Shown here: in pieces, positions 17,990 through 27,295 of the stretch
Layout of the letters: each line of letters starts with the position of its first letter
Position numbering within the stretch: the first letter of the stretch is position 1
From: Cupriavidus pinatubonensis
Lineage (GTDB): Bacteria > Pseudomonadota > Gammaproteobacteria > Burkholderiales > Burkholderiaceae
DNA length: 64,000 nucleotides
Reading direction: 5' to 3'
Assembly: GCF_019602855.1 (NCBI RefSeq)
Contig: NZ_CP080767.1
Coordinates: 806,001 to 870,000 of the forward strand
Notes under the pieces: generated by a model
Database searches by the model: none
Seen by the model: the letters and a program-made list of their open reading frames with translations, nothing else
Told to the model about the DNA's origin: nothing
Program-made: the position numbers and the translations under genes

Positions 17990-20005
17990 TCAGGCGGTTG
18001 CTGACTCCGCCTGCCGTGCCGCGAGGTAGCGCCTGGCGTAGTCGAAGTACCAGTCGAGGCTGTCCGGGTTGGCCATGGCATCCCGATTGGCGATGCCAAC
18101 CGGCGCATGCCCGAGCAGCAACTTCTTGATCGGCACCTCCATCTTCTTGCCGGACAGTGTACGCGGCACGGCCGGTACCTGAACGATCTCGTTGGGCACG
18201 TGGCGTGACGACAGCGCCTCCCGGATGCGCATGCGCAGAGTGTCGCGCAACGCATCGTCAAGGGCGATTCCCTCGCGCAGTACGACGAACAGCGGCATGT
18301 ACGATTCGCGGCCGAGGTACTCGAGGTCCACCACCATGCTGTCGATGACCTCGGGCAGGTCTTCTACTACACGGTACAGCTCGCTCGTGCCCATGCGGAT
18401 GCCGTGCCGGTTGATGGTGGCGTCGGAGCGCCCGTAGATGATCGCGCCGCCGCGCGCCGTGATCTTGATCCAGTCGCCGTGCCGCCAGGCGCCGGGATAG
18501 GTGTCGAAGTAGCTGTCGCGGTAGCGCTTGCCGTCGGCATCTCCCCACAGGAACAGCGGCATCGACGGCATCGGCTCCGTGCAGACCAGTTCGCCAACGG
18601 TGTCGATCAGCGCTTGTCCGTTGTCGTCAAAGGCCTCCACTTTGGCGCCGAGACAACGGCATTGCATCTCCCCGGCATACACCGGCAGCAGCGGACAGCC
18701 CGCGACGAAAGAGCCCGCGAAATCGGTGCCGCCAGACATCGGCACGAGCCAGATATCGCTGCGCACATGGCGGTAGATCCAGTCGTACGCTTCCACCGGC
18801 AGCGGCGAGCCGGTTGAGCCGAGCCCGCGCAGCCGGGATACATCCGCAATGCGTGCCGGTTCCACGCCAGCCTTCATGCAGTTGGTGAAGAACGCCGCGC
18901 CTGCGCCAAACAGCGTCACACGTGCGTCGTCGACAAAGCGCCACAGCACGCCGGCATCCGGCCACGCCGGGTTGCCGTCATAGAGCGCGATGGTCGTGCC
19001 CAGCAACAGGCCAGCGACCTGCGCGTTCCACATGATCCAGCCACTGCTGCTGTACCAGTGGAAGACATCGTCGGGGCCGAGGTTGTTATGGAACGCCATC
19101 AGCTTGAGCTGCTCGATGACGATGCCGCCATGGCCGTGCACGATCGGCTTGGGCATGCCCGTGGTGCCCGACGAATAGACGATCCACAACGGGTGGTCGA
19201 ACGGCACGGATTCGATCGCCAGCGGCACGCGGTGGGCCAGCACGTCCTGCCATCCGTGCAAACGGACGCCCTCGCGCGCAGCGGTGGGATTGCCGTTGTG
19301 CGGCACGATGATGACATCGGTCAGAGATGGCAATGCGGCGACCAGGTCCGCTATCACAGGCGCACGGTCATAGTCCTTGCCGCCGTAGCGGTAGCCATCG
19401 ACGGCGATCAGCACCTTGGGTTCGATCTGGCGAAAGCGGTCGATCACGGCGACCTGACCCATGTCCGGCGCGCAGCCGGACCACACCGCGCCGAGGCTGG
19501 CGGTGGCGAGGAAGGCGACGATGGTGGCGGGGATATTCGGCAGGTAGCCCGCCACGCGGTCGCCACGGCCCACGCCCATCTGGCGCAGCGCATGCGCGAG
19601 CGAGGCGACCTGCGCTTCCAGCGCATCCCAGCTCACTTCTTCCAGTGCACGGTTTTCTCCGGCGTGGCGGATGGCTGCCCGCTGGCGGGCCACGCCGCTG
19701 CCGGCATGGCGGAATACCTGCTGCACGTAGTTCAGGCTGGCGCCGTCGAACCAACGCGCTCCCGGCATCACGCGCCGGTCCAGCACACCTCGCGCGGGCG
19801 TGTCGAAGTGCACGTCGAAGTAGGCGCGCACCGCATCCCAGAAATTCTCGATCTCGGTGACCGACCATTGCCAGAGGCTGGCGTAGTCGTCGAAGGCGAG
19901 CCCTCGCTCGCGCTGGAGCCAGCGCATGAACTGCGCGAGCTGGCTGCCGTCGCGGAATGCGTCCGACGGCGTCCACATCAGTTGCCCTTCTGCGAGGGTG
20001 GTCAT
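17990..20005 (-). CDS. Acetoacetyl-CoA synthetase
   Basis: 671 residues of the acyl-adenylate-forming superfamily, of acetoacetate-CoA ligase length and layout. The AMP-binding motif Y-S-S-G-T-T-G-M-P-K-P is near residue 268; the C-terminal catalytic Lys motif L-S-G-K-K-M-E-V-P near residue 625. It activates acetoacetate to acetoacetyl-CoA, linking ketone bodies and PHB degradation to central metabolism; the phaZ gene close by supports this. AGGAG precedes the ATG at 20005. Confidence 0.93.
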   Translation of the reverse strand: MTTLAEGQLMWTPSDAFRDGSQLAQFMRWLQRERGLAFDDYASLWQWSVTEIENFWDAVRAYFDVHFDTPARGVLDRRVMPGARWFDGASLNYVQQVFRHAGSGVARQRAAIRHAGENRALEEVSWDALEAQVASLAHALRQMGVGRGDRVAGYLPNIPATIVAFLATASLGAVWSGCAPDMGQVAVIDRFRQIEPKVLIAVDGYRYGGKDYDRAPVIADLVAALPSLTDVIIVPHNGNPTAAREGVRLHGWQDVLAHRVPLAIESVPFDHPLWIVYSSGTTGMPKPIVHGHGGIVIEQLKLMAFHNNLGPDDVFHWYSSSGWIMWNAQVAGLLLGTTIALYDGNPAWPDAGVLWRFVDDARVTLFGAGAAFFTNCMKAGVEPARIADVSRLRGLGSTGSPLPVEAYDWIYRHVRSDIWLVPMSGGTDFAGSFVAGCPLLPVYAGEMQCRCLGAKVEAFDDNGQALIDTVGELVCTEPMPSMPLFLWGDADGKRYRDSYFDTYPGAWRHGDWIKITARGGAIIYGRSDATINRHGIRMGTSELYRVVEDLPEVIDSMVVDLEYLGRESYMPLFVVLREGIALDDALRDTLRMRIREALSSRHVPNEIVQVPAVPRTLSGKKMEVPIKKLLLGHAPVGIANRDAMANPDSLDWYFDYARRYLAARQAESATA

Positions 20006-20119
20006 GTCTCCTCCTTGCGCCCGTCTACGCGGGGATCGGATGGTGTGGTCGAACGGGGCAGGGCGGGTGCCTTTCGATGCGCCCCGAGGTTCAGCCTGAC
20101 ATGATAGCGGCGGCCGCGC

Positions 20120-21649
20120 TCACGTGCCGACGGGGCGGTCGAACAGCGTCGCCATCATGCCGTCGACCTTTGCCTTGACCGCCGGATCCATGCTGATGGT
20201 GCGGCCCCATTCGCGCGTGGTTTCGCCCGGCCACTTGTCGGTGGCGTCGATGCCCATCTTGGAGCCAAGCCCGGACACCGGCGAGGCGAAGTCGAGATAG
20301 TCGATCGGCGTGTTCTCGACCAGCACCGTGTCGCGCGCCGGATCGACGCGCGTGGTGATGGCCCAGATCACCTCCTTCCAGTCGCGCACATCCACGTCGT
20401 CGTCCACGACCACGATGAACTTCGTGTACATGAACTGCCGCAGGAAGCTCCACACGCCGAACATCACGCGCTTGGCGTGGCCGGCGTATTGCTTCTTCAT
20501 GCGCACCAGCGCCATGCGGTAGCTGCAGCCTTCGGGAGGCAAATAGAAGTCGGTGATCTCCGGGAACTGCTTCTGCAGCAGCGGCACGAACACCTCGTTG
20601 AGCGCCACGCCGAGCACGGCGGGCTCGTCGGGCGGTTTGCCGGTATAGGTCGAGTGGTAGATCGGGTCGCGCCGCATGGTGATGCGGTCGATCGTGAAGA
20701 CCGGGAACCAGTCCTGCTCGTTGTAATAGCCGGTGTGGTCGCCGTAGGGGCCTTCGAGCGCATGCTGGTAGCCCGATGGATGGTCCGGGTCGGGCTGGAT
20801 ATGGCCTTCCAGCACGATCTCTGCCGATGCCGGCACGCTTAGTTCGGACAACGTGGGCGTCAGGCATCCGGCCAGCGCCGTGCGGCTGCCTCGCAGCAGG
20901 CCGGCGAACTGGTACTCCGACAAGGTATCCGGAACCGGGGTCACCGCGCCGAGGATCGTTGCAGGATCGGCGCCAAGCGCCACGGCGATCGGAAACGGCT
21001 TGCCGGGATTGGCCAGCGCGTGTTCGCGGAAATCGAGCGCGCCGCCCCGATGCGCGAGCCAGCGCATGATGACCTGGTTGCGGCTGATCACCTGCTGGCG
21101 GTAGATCCCAAGGTTCTGCCGCTTCTTGTGCGGGCCCTTGGTCACGACCAGCCCCCAGGTGATCAGCGGCGCGGCGTCGCCGGGCCAGCAGGTCTGGATC
21201 GGCAGGCGTGCCAGGTCGACGTCATTGCCTTCCCAGACGATCTCCTGGCAGGCCGGGCTGCTGACACGCTTGGGCGCCATGTCCCACACCGACTTGGCCA
21301 GCGTGAACAGCTTGCCGGCCTCGCGGAGTCCGCGCGGCGGCTCGGGTTCCTTGAGGGCCGACAGCACGCGGCCGATGTCGCGCAGGTCCTCTAGTGATTG
21401 CGCCCCCATGCCGAGCGCGACCCTGTGTGTCGTCCCAAACAAATTGGCGAGCACCGGGACGCTATAGATGCCTTCAGGGCTGCGGAAGCCTGCCGGCCGA
21501 TCGAACAGGACTGCCGGCCCGCCAGCGCGCAGCAGGCGGTCGCAAATCTCCGTCATCTCCAGATTCGGAGACACCGGCGTGCTGACGCGCCGCAGCTCTC
21601 CCAGTTGCTCAAGCTGGCTGATGAAATCGCGCAAGTCTTTGTATTGCAT
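20120..21649 (-). CDS. ubiD: UbiD, 4-hydroxy-3-polyprenylbenzoate decarboxylase
   Basis: 509 residues. Prenyl-FMN-dependent decarboxylase of ubiquinone biosynthesis. Conserved stretches include M-Q-Y-K-D-L-R-D-F at the start, [13 protein letters not shown], the N-L-G-I-Y-R-Q-Q-V metal/cofactor region, the catalytic E-x-x-x-R/E segment in [11 protein letters not shown] near residue 290, and D-D-V-D-V-R-D-W. The ATG at 21649 begins the conserved N-terminus; the extra upstream codons in the frame are not conserved family sequence. The prenyl-FMN-producing UbiX is not in the window. Confidence 0.95.
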   Translation of the reverse strand: MQYKDLRDFISQLEQLGELRRVSTPVSPNLEMTEICDRLLRAGGPAVLFDRPAGFRSPEGIYSVPVLANLFGTTHRVALGMGAQSLEDLRDIGRVLSALKEPEPPRGLREAGKLFTLAKSVWDMAPKRVSSPACQEIVWEGNDVDLARLPIQTCWPGDAAPLITWGLVVTKGPHKKRQNLGIYRQQVISRNQVIMRWLAHRGGALDFREHALANPGKPFPIAVALGADPATILGAVTPVPDTLSEYQFAGLLRGSRTALAGCLTPTLSELSVPASAEIVLEGHIQPDPDHPSGYQHALEGPYGDHTGYYNEQDWFPVFTIDRITMRRDPIYHSTYTGKPPDEPAVLGVALNEVFVPLLQKQFPEITDFYLPPEGCSYRMALVRMKKQYAGHAKRVMFGVWSFLRQFMYTKFIVVVDDDVDVRDWKEVIWAITTRVDPARDTVLVENTPIDYLDFASPVSGLGSKMGIDATDKWPGETTREWGRTISMDPAVKAKVDGMMATLFDRPVGT

Positions 21650-22295
21650 GGTGAATTCAGTTCTTGGTGCGGCACTGCGGAAGGGCCGTGGCATCGAAAT
21701 GATGTGTGCCACGATACACACGTGCAGGCGTCCCGGCAAAAAAATCGCTTGTTTGCGTCAATGCGAATTGTAAGTTTTTTGACGCTGCAAGCGCTGTCAG
21801 AATCGGGGAAAGCCTAGGCCCTGCCTACGATTCCGGGCATTCAGGTGGCGTTCGGTCAACCTGCAGACAACTGTTACAAATAACAAAAAGTATGATTATT
21901 TGAAATCGTTATGCTTGACTGGTTATAAAAGGGTTCCTACAATCGCGTCTGTTCGATGGGGTGTTGCGTCGCAACATGGAATTTTGCCCTGTGTCAAGGG
22001 GCGCACAAAAATTTTGTGGGCAGAAAATTCCACCATCCACACCGATCATTCGAGGCCCGACAGACACGAGGCCCGATCGGTCGCTTCCGGCGGATCGCCG
22101 GAGCATGTTGAGTTGTCCGTGGCAGGGCGCGTTCCCCCAAGAGCGTGCCCTGTTTCCAGTTGGGCGCATGGGGAGCGCCTGCCAACAGGTGCTGGCCGCC
22201 ACTGCTAGGCGGCGCGGCATCCTTACTTGAGTACGTTGAGATCGGGTGTGTGCCGCTGTCAGGGCGCGCGCAGCGGGCAACGGATGGAGGTAAGC
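21650..22295. other. 650-bp intergenic region with long leader of the transglycosylase gene
   Basis: No gene is evident. The part 21750-21950 is AT-rich for this genome. It holds a near-consensus promoter facing the transglycosylase, then about 345 nt of transcribed leader with at least one hairpin near 22121-22150. See separate entries. Confidence 0.6.
21915..21943 (+). promoter_or_regulatory. Strong sigma-70 promoter upstream of the lytic transglycosylase
   Basis: TTGACT (21915-21920), 17-nt spacer, TACAAT (21938-21943). Predicted start near 21950, leaving an untranslated leader of about 345 nt before the ATG at 22296. Confidence 0.65.
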
Positions 22296-23360
22296 ATGAG
22301 CGGTTGGAAAACCCTTCATCTTCCCGGCATCGGGCGGGCATTGCAGGTCCGCTTCAGAAAGCCGGTACCCGGAGTGAATCGGTCGTTTCAGTTCCGATTT
22401 GCGCATCCGGTCGCGGGCCGCGCCTTGCGCACGGGCCGTACAACCTTGAAGTACGCGCTGAACAGCCTCGGCGTGGTGTCGGTCGTTACGGCCGTCTCGC
22501 TGTCGTTGAGCCAGGAATGGCGAACCACGCTGGCCGCGTTGCTGGCTGGCGATGAAGCGCCGGCAGTCCTCGTGACTGCAGCCGCGCCTGCCGTGGCGAC
22601 AAACACTACCGTTGCCGCCGTGCCTGCAAGCTCGGCCGACGTAGCGGCAGCCAAGCTCGGCTTTGGCCGGGCCGGCCTGCCGACGGTATCGGGCGTCGAT
22701 GAATGGAGCGTTGCTGCAGCTGCCAAGGTGCCGTCCGTGGCCCATCTGGCCGCGCAGATCCCGGTGACGCGCGTGGCGCTCGACGCCCGCGGCAACAGCG
22801 CGCTTGGCACGGCACGCGAACAGGCGGCCGTGGCCGACTACATCGCGCGCAAGTACCGCGTGGCGGCGCAGGCCACCGCGCAACTGGTCAAGGCGGCCTA
22901 CCTGACCGGCCGCGAGGTCGGCATCGACCCGCTGCTGATCCTGGGTGTGATCGCCATCGAGTCCAGCTTCAATCCGTACGCCGAAAGCGGCGTGGGGGCG
23001 CAGGGCCTGATGCAGGTGATGACCAAGGTCCACCAGGACAAGTACGAAGCCGTCGGCGGCGTGGCCGCTGCGCTGAATCCGTACGCGAACATCAAGATCG
23101 GCGCGCTGGTGCTGAAGGATTGCATCGCGCGTGCGGGCTCGCTCGAAGGCGGGCTGAAGTACTACGTCGGGGCGACCACCAATACCGATGGCGGCTATGG
23201 CGCCAAGGTGCTGGCTGAACGCGCGCGCCTGCGCCAGCTGCTGGGGGTGCGTGTTGCCGACGCGCAAGCCGAGAAGGCTGGCGACGGCAAGACGCAGGCG
23301 GAGCGCCATCAGAATGGCGAGAAGCTGGAGGCGGCGAGCAATACGCAGCAGAGCGCCTGA
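22296..23360 (+). CDS. Membrane-anchored lytic transglycosylase (SLT domain)
   Basis: 354 residues. A basic N-terminus is followed by one hydrophobic segment (about residues 50-70) that should anchor or export the protein, then an Ala/Val/Thr-rich linker. The SLT domain begins near residue 200, with the catalytic Glu in A-I-E-S-S-F-N-P-Y and the G-A-Q-G-L-M-Q-V-M motif typical of family 1 lytic transglycosylases, which cleave peptidoglycan glycan strands. GGAGG at 22286-22290 supports ATG 22296. It follows a long leader, and a strong terminator follows. Confidence 0.9.
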   Translation: MSGWKTLHLPGIGRALQVRFRKPVPGVNRSFQFRFAHPVAGRALRTGRTTLKYALNSLGVVSVVTAVSLSLSQEWRTTLAALLAGDEAPAVLVTAAAPAVATNTTVAAVPASSADVAAAKLGFGRAGLPTVSGVDEWSVAAAAKVPSVAHLAAQIPVTRVALDARGNSALGTAREQAAVADYIARKYRVAAQATAQLVKAAYLTGREVGIDPLLILGVIAIESSFNPYAESGVGAQGLMQVMTKVHQDKYEAVGGVAAALNPYANIKIGALVLKDCIARAGSLEGGLKYYVGATTNTDGGYGAKVLAERARLRQLLGVRVADAQAEKAGDGKTQAERHQNGEKLEAASNTQQSA

Positions 23361-23380
23361 AGCAACGATCGCCCTCAAAG

Positions 23381-23408
23381 AAAAAAGCACCCCGCGGGGT
23401 GCTTTTTT
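23381..23408. terminator. Bidirectional intrinsic terminator
   Basis: AAAAAAGCACCCC and its complement separated by 2 nt, with T runs on both strands; serves the convergent transglycosylase and aminotransferase genes. Confidence 0.92.
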
Positions 23409-23434
23409 GCTTTGGCCGTTTTCGGCGCCGCCGC

Positions 23435-24616
23435 TCAGCGAAACAGCTTCTGCAGCCGGGCCATGGCTTCCTCGATGTTCTGGCGCGAGGTCGCGTACGA
23501 GATCCGGATGTAGTCCTGCGCCGTGTGAGGCCCGAAATCCTGGCCCGGCACCATGACTACGCCGGCGTCGTGCAGCATCGCCTGGGTCAGCTTGTCGGCA
23601 TCGCCGGCCGCGGGGTGGTTGACCTGGCGGCAATCCGCATAGACATAGAAGGCACCGTCCGGCATGACCGGCACGTGCAGGCCGAGCGATTCCAGCGCCG
23701 GCACGATCAGGTCGCGGCGGCGGCGGAATTCTGCCTTGCGTTCGTCATAGATCGCCATGGCTTCGGGCGAGAAGCACGCCAGTGCGGCATGCTGGGCCAC
23801 GGCCGAGGCGCAGATGAACAGGTTCTGCGCGACTTTCTCGAAATCCGCCACGAGCGCGTCAGGCACCACGAGCCAGCCGAGGCGCCAGCCGGTCATATTG
23901 AAGTACTTCGAGAAGCTGTTGACCGTGACGACGTTGTCGTCGAGGCTCAGTGCGGATACCGGCGGCGCGTCATACGACAGGCCCTGGTAGATCTCGTCGA
24001 GGATGGCGAAGCCCTGGCGCGCACGCACCGCCTGCAGGATGCGGCCGAGTTCGTCGGGCAGGATCGACGTGCCGGTCGGGTTTGACGGCGACGCCAGCAG
24101 CACGCCGCGCGTGCGTTCGTTCCAGTGCGCTTCGACCTGCGCGGCGGTGAGCTGGAAGCGCTCGGCCGGGCCGCTCGGAATCATGCGCGCCGCGCCATCG
24201 AAGGCCGCGACGAAATGCCGGTTGCACGGATAGCTCGGGTCCGGCATCAGCACCTCGGCGCCGATCTCCACCAGCACCGCGCAGGCCAGCAGCAGCGCGC
24301 CCGATGCGCCGGCCGTGACGATCACGCGCCGCGCCGGGATCTCGAGCCCGTACATGGTCTTGTAGTAGCCGGCGATGGCTTCGCGCAGCGCGTGGATGCC
24401 GAGCGCACCCGTGTACTGCGTCACGCCGCGCCGCATGGCGGCCTCCGCGGCGCGCACCACGGGCTCGGCGGCGGTGAAGTCGGGCTCGCCGATCCCCATG
24501 TGGATGATGTGGCGGCCCGCGCGTTCGAGTTCATTGGCCTGCTTGGCCAGTTCCATGACGTGGAACGCGTCGATATTGGCAAGGCGGGAGGCGGTGGCGA
24601 GGCGCTGCGGGTCCAT
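23435..24616 (-). CDS. PLP-dependent class I/II aminotransferase
   Basis: 393 residues. Fold type I aminotransferase: I-G-E-P-D-F near residue 42, S-P-S-N-P-T-G-T near residue 175, D-E-I-Y-Q near residue 206, and the PLP-lysine motif S-F-S-K-Y-F-N-M-T-G-W-R-L-G near residues 236-249. The motifs fit aspartate/alanine/aromatic-type aminotransferases; the substrate is not resolved by sequence. It lies downstream of the ribB-ribH-nusB group but a terminator separates them. Confidence 0.92.
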   Translation of the reverse strand: MDPQRLATASRLANIDAFHVMELAKQANELERAGRHIIHMGIGEPDFTAAEPVVRAAEAAMRRGVTQYTGALGIHALREAIAGYYKTMYGLEIPARRVIVTAGASGALLLACAVLVEIGAEVLMPDPSYPCNRHFVAAFDGAARMIPSGPAERFQLTAAQVEAHWNERTRGVLLASPSNPTGTSILPDELGRILQAVRARQGFAILDEIYQGLSYDAPPVSALSLDDNVVTVNSFSKYFNMTGWRLGWLVVPDALVADFEKVAQNLFICASAVAQHAALACFSPEAMAIYDERKAEFRRRRDLIVPALESLGLHVPVMPDGAFYVYADCRQVNHPAAGDADKLTQAMLHDAGVVMVPGQDFGPHTAQDYIRISYATSRQNIEEAMARLQKLFR

Positions 24617-24661
24617 GGCGATTCGGCGATGCCCGTTGCCGGGCGGGTGATAGAAGTGAAA

Positions 24662-24681
24662 ACACCCGCGTCAGCGGGTGT
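24662..24681 (-). terminator. Terminator after nusB
   Basis: ACACCCGC/GCGGGTGT stem with a 4-nt loop, followed on the minus strand by TTTT. It ends the ribB-ribH-nusB transcript before the aminotransferase gene. Confidence 0.75.
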
Positions 24682-24717
24682 CGTATCCGTTGCGGCTGGG
24701 CGTTGAACCCCGGCGCT

Positions 24718-25221
24718 TCAGCGGCGCGCCGCGACCTCGGCCGACCGTACCTGGGCGGCCAGCTTGTCCAGCACCCCGTTCACGTACTTGTAGCCCTCGA
24801 CTCCGCCAAAGGTCTTGGTCAGCTCGACGGCTTCATTGATGACGACCTTGTACGGAATGTCGACGCAGTGCACGAGTTCGTAGCTGCCCACCAGCAGGGC
24901 GGCACGCTCGACCGGCGACAGTTCCTCGACCTTGCGGTCCAGGAACGGCTCGAACGCCGCCGTCAGGCGCGCTTCTTCGCGCACGGCGCCATTGAGCAGC
25001 GCGTCGAAGTGCTCGCTGTCGGCCTTGTTGAAGCCCTGGGCGTCATGCAGGTGGGCCTGGATCGCGCCGATGTCGTTGCGGTTCAGCAGCCATTGGTACA
25101 GGCCCTGCAGAGCCAGCTCGCGCGAGCGGCGGCGCGCGCTCTTGGGCGGCGCCTTGGCCTCGGTGCGGGCAGCGGGCTTGGTGCCAGCCGCCGGCTTGCC
25201 GGTTTCAGGCGTGTCACTCAT
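24718..25221 (-). CDS. nusB: Transcription antitermination factor NusB
   Basis: 167 residues. Binds boxA RNA with NusE in rRNA antitermination. The N-terminal 30 residues are a Pro/Ala/Lys-rich extension; the NusB fold starts at [15 protein letters not shown] and ends with G-V-L-D-K-L-A. The ATG at 25221 overlaps ribH by 8 nt, so the two are co-translated, as is usual for ribH-nusB pairs. Confidence 0.95.
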   Translation of the reverse strand: MSDTPETGKPAAGTKPAARTEAKAPPKSARRRSRELALQGLYQWLLNRNDIGAIQAHLHDAQGFNKADSEHFDALLNGAVREEARLTAAFEPFLDRKVEELSPVERAALLVGSYELVHCVDIPYKVVINEAVELTKTFGGVEGYKYVNGVLDKLAAQVRSAEVAARR

Positions 25222-25717
25222 CGTCGTCCTCGTCTTCTTCATCTTCCTGATCGCGCAGCGAATCGAGCGCGACAACCAGGTTGGCCATTTCCACGGCGGC
25301 GCGGGCGCAGTCGCGGCCCTTTTCGCGCGTGCGGGCGTGGGCCTGCTCGTCGGTATCGACGGTCAGGATGCCGTTGGCGACCGGCATGTTGAAATCCAGG
25401 CCGACGCGCGTGATGCCGGCTCCCGACTCGTTCGAGACCAGCTCGAAATGGTAGGTCTCGCCGCGCACCACGGCGCCCAGCGCCACCAGTGCGTCGAACT
25501 GGCCGCTTTCAGCCATCTTCTGCAGTGCCAGCGGCACTTCCAGCGCGCCCGGCACGGTCACCACCAGGGTGTCTTCGCCTTCGACGCCGAGCTTTTCGAG
25601 CTCGGCCACGCAGGCTTCGAGCAGTTCGGCGCAGACCGGCTCGTTGAAGCGGGCCTGCACGATGCCGATACGCAGGCCTTCACCGTCGAGGTTGCTGGGG
25701 TAGAAGCCGTGATCCAT
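25214..25717 (-). CDS. ribH: 6,7-dimethyl-8-ribityllumazine synthase
   Basis: 167 residues. Condenses 5-amino-6-ribitylaminouracil with 3,4-dihydroxy-2-butanone 4-phosphate. Family motifs: A-R-F-N-E near residue 22, V-P-G-A-L-E-V-P near residue 55, [11 protein letters not shown] near residue 81 (His88-type catalytic residue). The C-terminus carries a run of about 12 acidic residues that is not part of the fold. It lies 58 nt after ribB and overlaps nusB. Confidence 0.96.
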   Translation of the reverse strand: MDHGFYPSNLDGEGLRIGIVQARFNEPVCAELLEACVAELEKLGVEGEDTLVVTVPGALEVPLALQKMAESGQFDALVALGAVVRGETYHFELVSNESGAGITRVGLDFNMPVANGILTVDTDEQAHARTREKGRDCARAAVEMANLVVALDSLRDQEDEEDEDDDE

Positions 25718-25775
25718 TGTTCAGTTCTCCAGAGTTCGCTATGGTGGCGACGCCAGGGCGTGGCCACCAGGATAT

Positions 25776-26891
25776 TCAGTTTTGCTTGGCCTGCCCGTTC
25801 ATGGGCTGGTAGCCGGTCACTTCCAGATCGTAGCCCGTCATGCTCGGCATGCGCTGCGCAGCGGCCAGCACGCGCATCTTGCCGACGCCCACATCCTTCA
25901 GGATCTGCGCGCCCATGCCATAGGTGCGCAGGTCCGGCTTGCGGCGCGGGCGGTTCTGCGGTTCGTCGAGCGCGGTGAATTGCGTGAAAAGCTGATCGGC
26001 CGAGTCGCCGCAGTTCAGCAGCACCATCACGCCGCTTTCGGCCTTGGCGATGGCCTCGAGGGCAGCCGGCATGCTCCACGAGTGCGTGGTGCGGGACACT
26101 TCCAGCAGGTCCAGCACCGACAGCGGCTCATGCACGCGCACCAGCGTTTCCTTGTCCGCCGAGGGCGTGCCCTTGACCAGCGCCAGGTGGGCGTGGCCGG
26201 TCGGCTTGTCGCGGTAGGCGATGCTGTGGAACGTGCCATACGGCGTTTCCATGGCGCGCTCGCCAACGCGTTCGACGATGCTCTCGGTGCGGCTGCGGTA
26301 GTGGATCAGGTCGGCGATGGTGCCGATCTTCAGGTTGTGCTCCTGGGCGAATTCGATCAGGTCCGGCAGGCGCGCCATGGTGCCGTCGTCCTTCATGATC
26401 TCGCAGATCACGGCGGCGGGCGTCAGGCCGGCCAGCGCGCCCAGGTCGCAGCCGGCTTCGGTATGGCCGGCGCGGATCAGCACGCCGCCGGGCTGGGCGG
26501 TCAGCGGGAAGATGTGACCGGGCTGGACCAGATCCGAAGGCTTGGCGTCGCGCGCGACGGCCGCCTCTACGGTACGGGAACGGTCAGCCGCCGAAATGCC
26601 GGTGGTCACACCTTCCGCTGCTTCGATCGACACCGTGAAGTTGGTGCCGTGCTGGGTGCCGTTGCGGCTCACCATCGGCTGCAGGTTCAGCTGGCGGCAA
26701 CGCTCGGCGGTCAGTGTCAGGCAGATCAGGCCGCGGCCGTGCTTGGCCATGAAGTTGATCGCTTCCGGTGTGACGAAATCGGCAGCCAGGACCAGGTCGC
26801 CCTCATTTTCGCGGTCTTCTTCATCCACGAGGATGACCATGCGGCCGGCACGGATGTCGGCAATGATGTCTTCGGTACGGGCGATTGTCAT
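25776..26891 (-). CDS. ribB: 3,4-dihydroxy-2-butanone 4-phosphate synthase with GCHII-like domain lacking zinc ligands (RibBX type)
   Basis: 371 residues in two parts. Residues 1-205 are a complete RibB: D-E-E-D-R-E-N-E-G-D-L near residue 23 and R-A-G-H-T-E-A-G-C-D-L near residue 140, which make dihydroxybutanone phosphate from ribulose 5-phosphate. Residues 210-371 align with GTP cyclohydrolase II, keeping the V-R-V-H-E-P and Y-G-M-G-A-Q-I-L-K-D-V-G parts. The Cys zinc ligands and the catalytic R-G-G-R-type motif of RibA are absent (L-L-N-C-G-D-S-A-D-Q-L instead). Such RibB-X hybrids are known in proteobacteria and need a separate ribA. No FMN riboswitch is visible upstream. Confidence 0.9.
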   Translation of the reverse strand: MTIARTEDIIADIRAGRMVILVDEEDRENEGDLVLAADFVTPEAINFMAKHGRGLICLTLTAERCRQLNLQPMVSRNGTQHGTNFTVSIEAAEGVTTGISAADRSRTVEAAVARDAKPSDLVQPGHIFPLTAQPGGVLIRAGHTEAGCDLGALAGLTPAAVICEIMKDDGTMARLPDLIEFAQEHNLKIGTIADLIHYRSRTESIVERVGERAMETPYGTFHSIAYRDKPTGHAHLALVKGTPSADKETLVRVHEPLSVLDLLEVSRTTHSWSMPAALEAIAKAESGVMVLLNCGDSADQLFTQFTALDEPQNRPRRKPDLRTYGMGAQILKDVGVGKMRVLAAAQRMPSMTGYDLEVTGYQPMNGQAKQN

Positions 26892-27295
26892 GGCTGCTGG
26901 GCGGCAAATAGGGGCGAGGGGCGGCCAGCTGTCAGGCGGCCGCTCAAACATGCGGTGGAATGCTGCGGAGTGTGCGCCGGCCGGGCATGGGCAACGGCCG
27001 GGACGCGTATCGTCAAACCGGATATTGTACGCCAAGGCAGGCAATGGAGGAGCGCGCCCGGGCCAGCCGCTTGGATAGCCGGGTGCTGGCGCGACGCCCG
27101 AGGCACGCCGCGCAAGATTTCGACCGGGCTTCAGTGGCAGGGTGGTTGCCCGTGGTCGTGGACGAATTGAAATGAACGCGTCCCACCCGTGAGCGGTGGA
27201 ATCAAGGATCTTGAGGTGGATCCTCACGGGCTAACGGTATCGAGGTGGTCAAGTGGGAAGATGTACACCTTTCCCGGCAATCGGAGGATCCAGAA
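26892..27295. other. Intergenic region between ribB and the IS110 transposase
   Basis: About 290 bp of non-coding DNA upstream of ribB, then the left end of the IS110 element. I see no FMN (RFN) riboswitch: the conserved helix sequences are missing. No clear promoter for ribB could be placed. Confidence 0.5.
27186..27230 (+). ncRNA. Candidate left-end structured RNA of the IS110 element (bridge RNA region)
   Basis: Outer stem CCCGTGA (27186-27192) with TCACGGG (27224-27230), inner stem GGATC (27206-27210) with GATCC (27219-27223), 8-nt loop and a 13-nt one-sided bulge. IS110 elements encode a guide (bridge) RNA in a non-coding end, so this is a plausible part of it; the right flank is an equal candidate. 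Confidence 0.35.

Noticed and set aside
26892-27185. FMN riboswitch upstream of ribB
   Set aside because: The conserved RFN helices and their sequences are absent on the minus strand.
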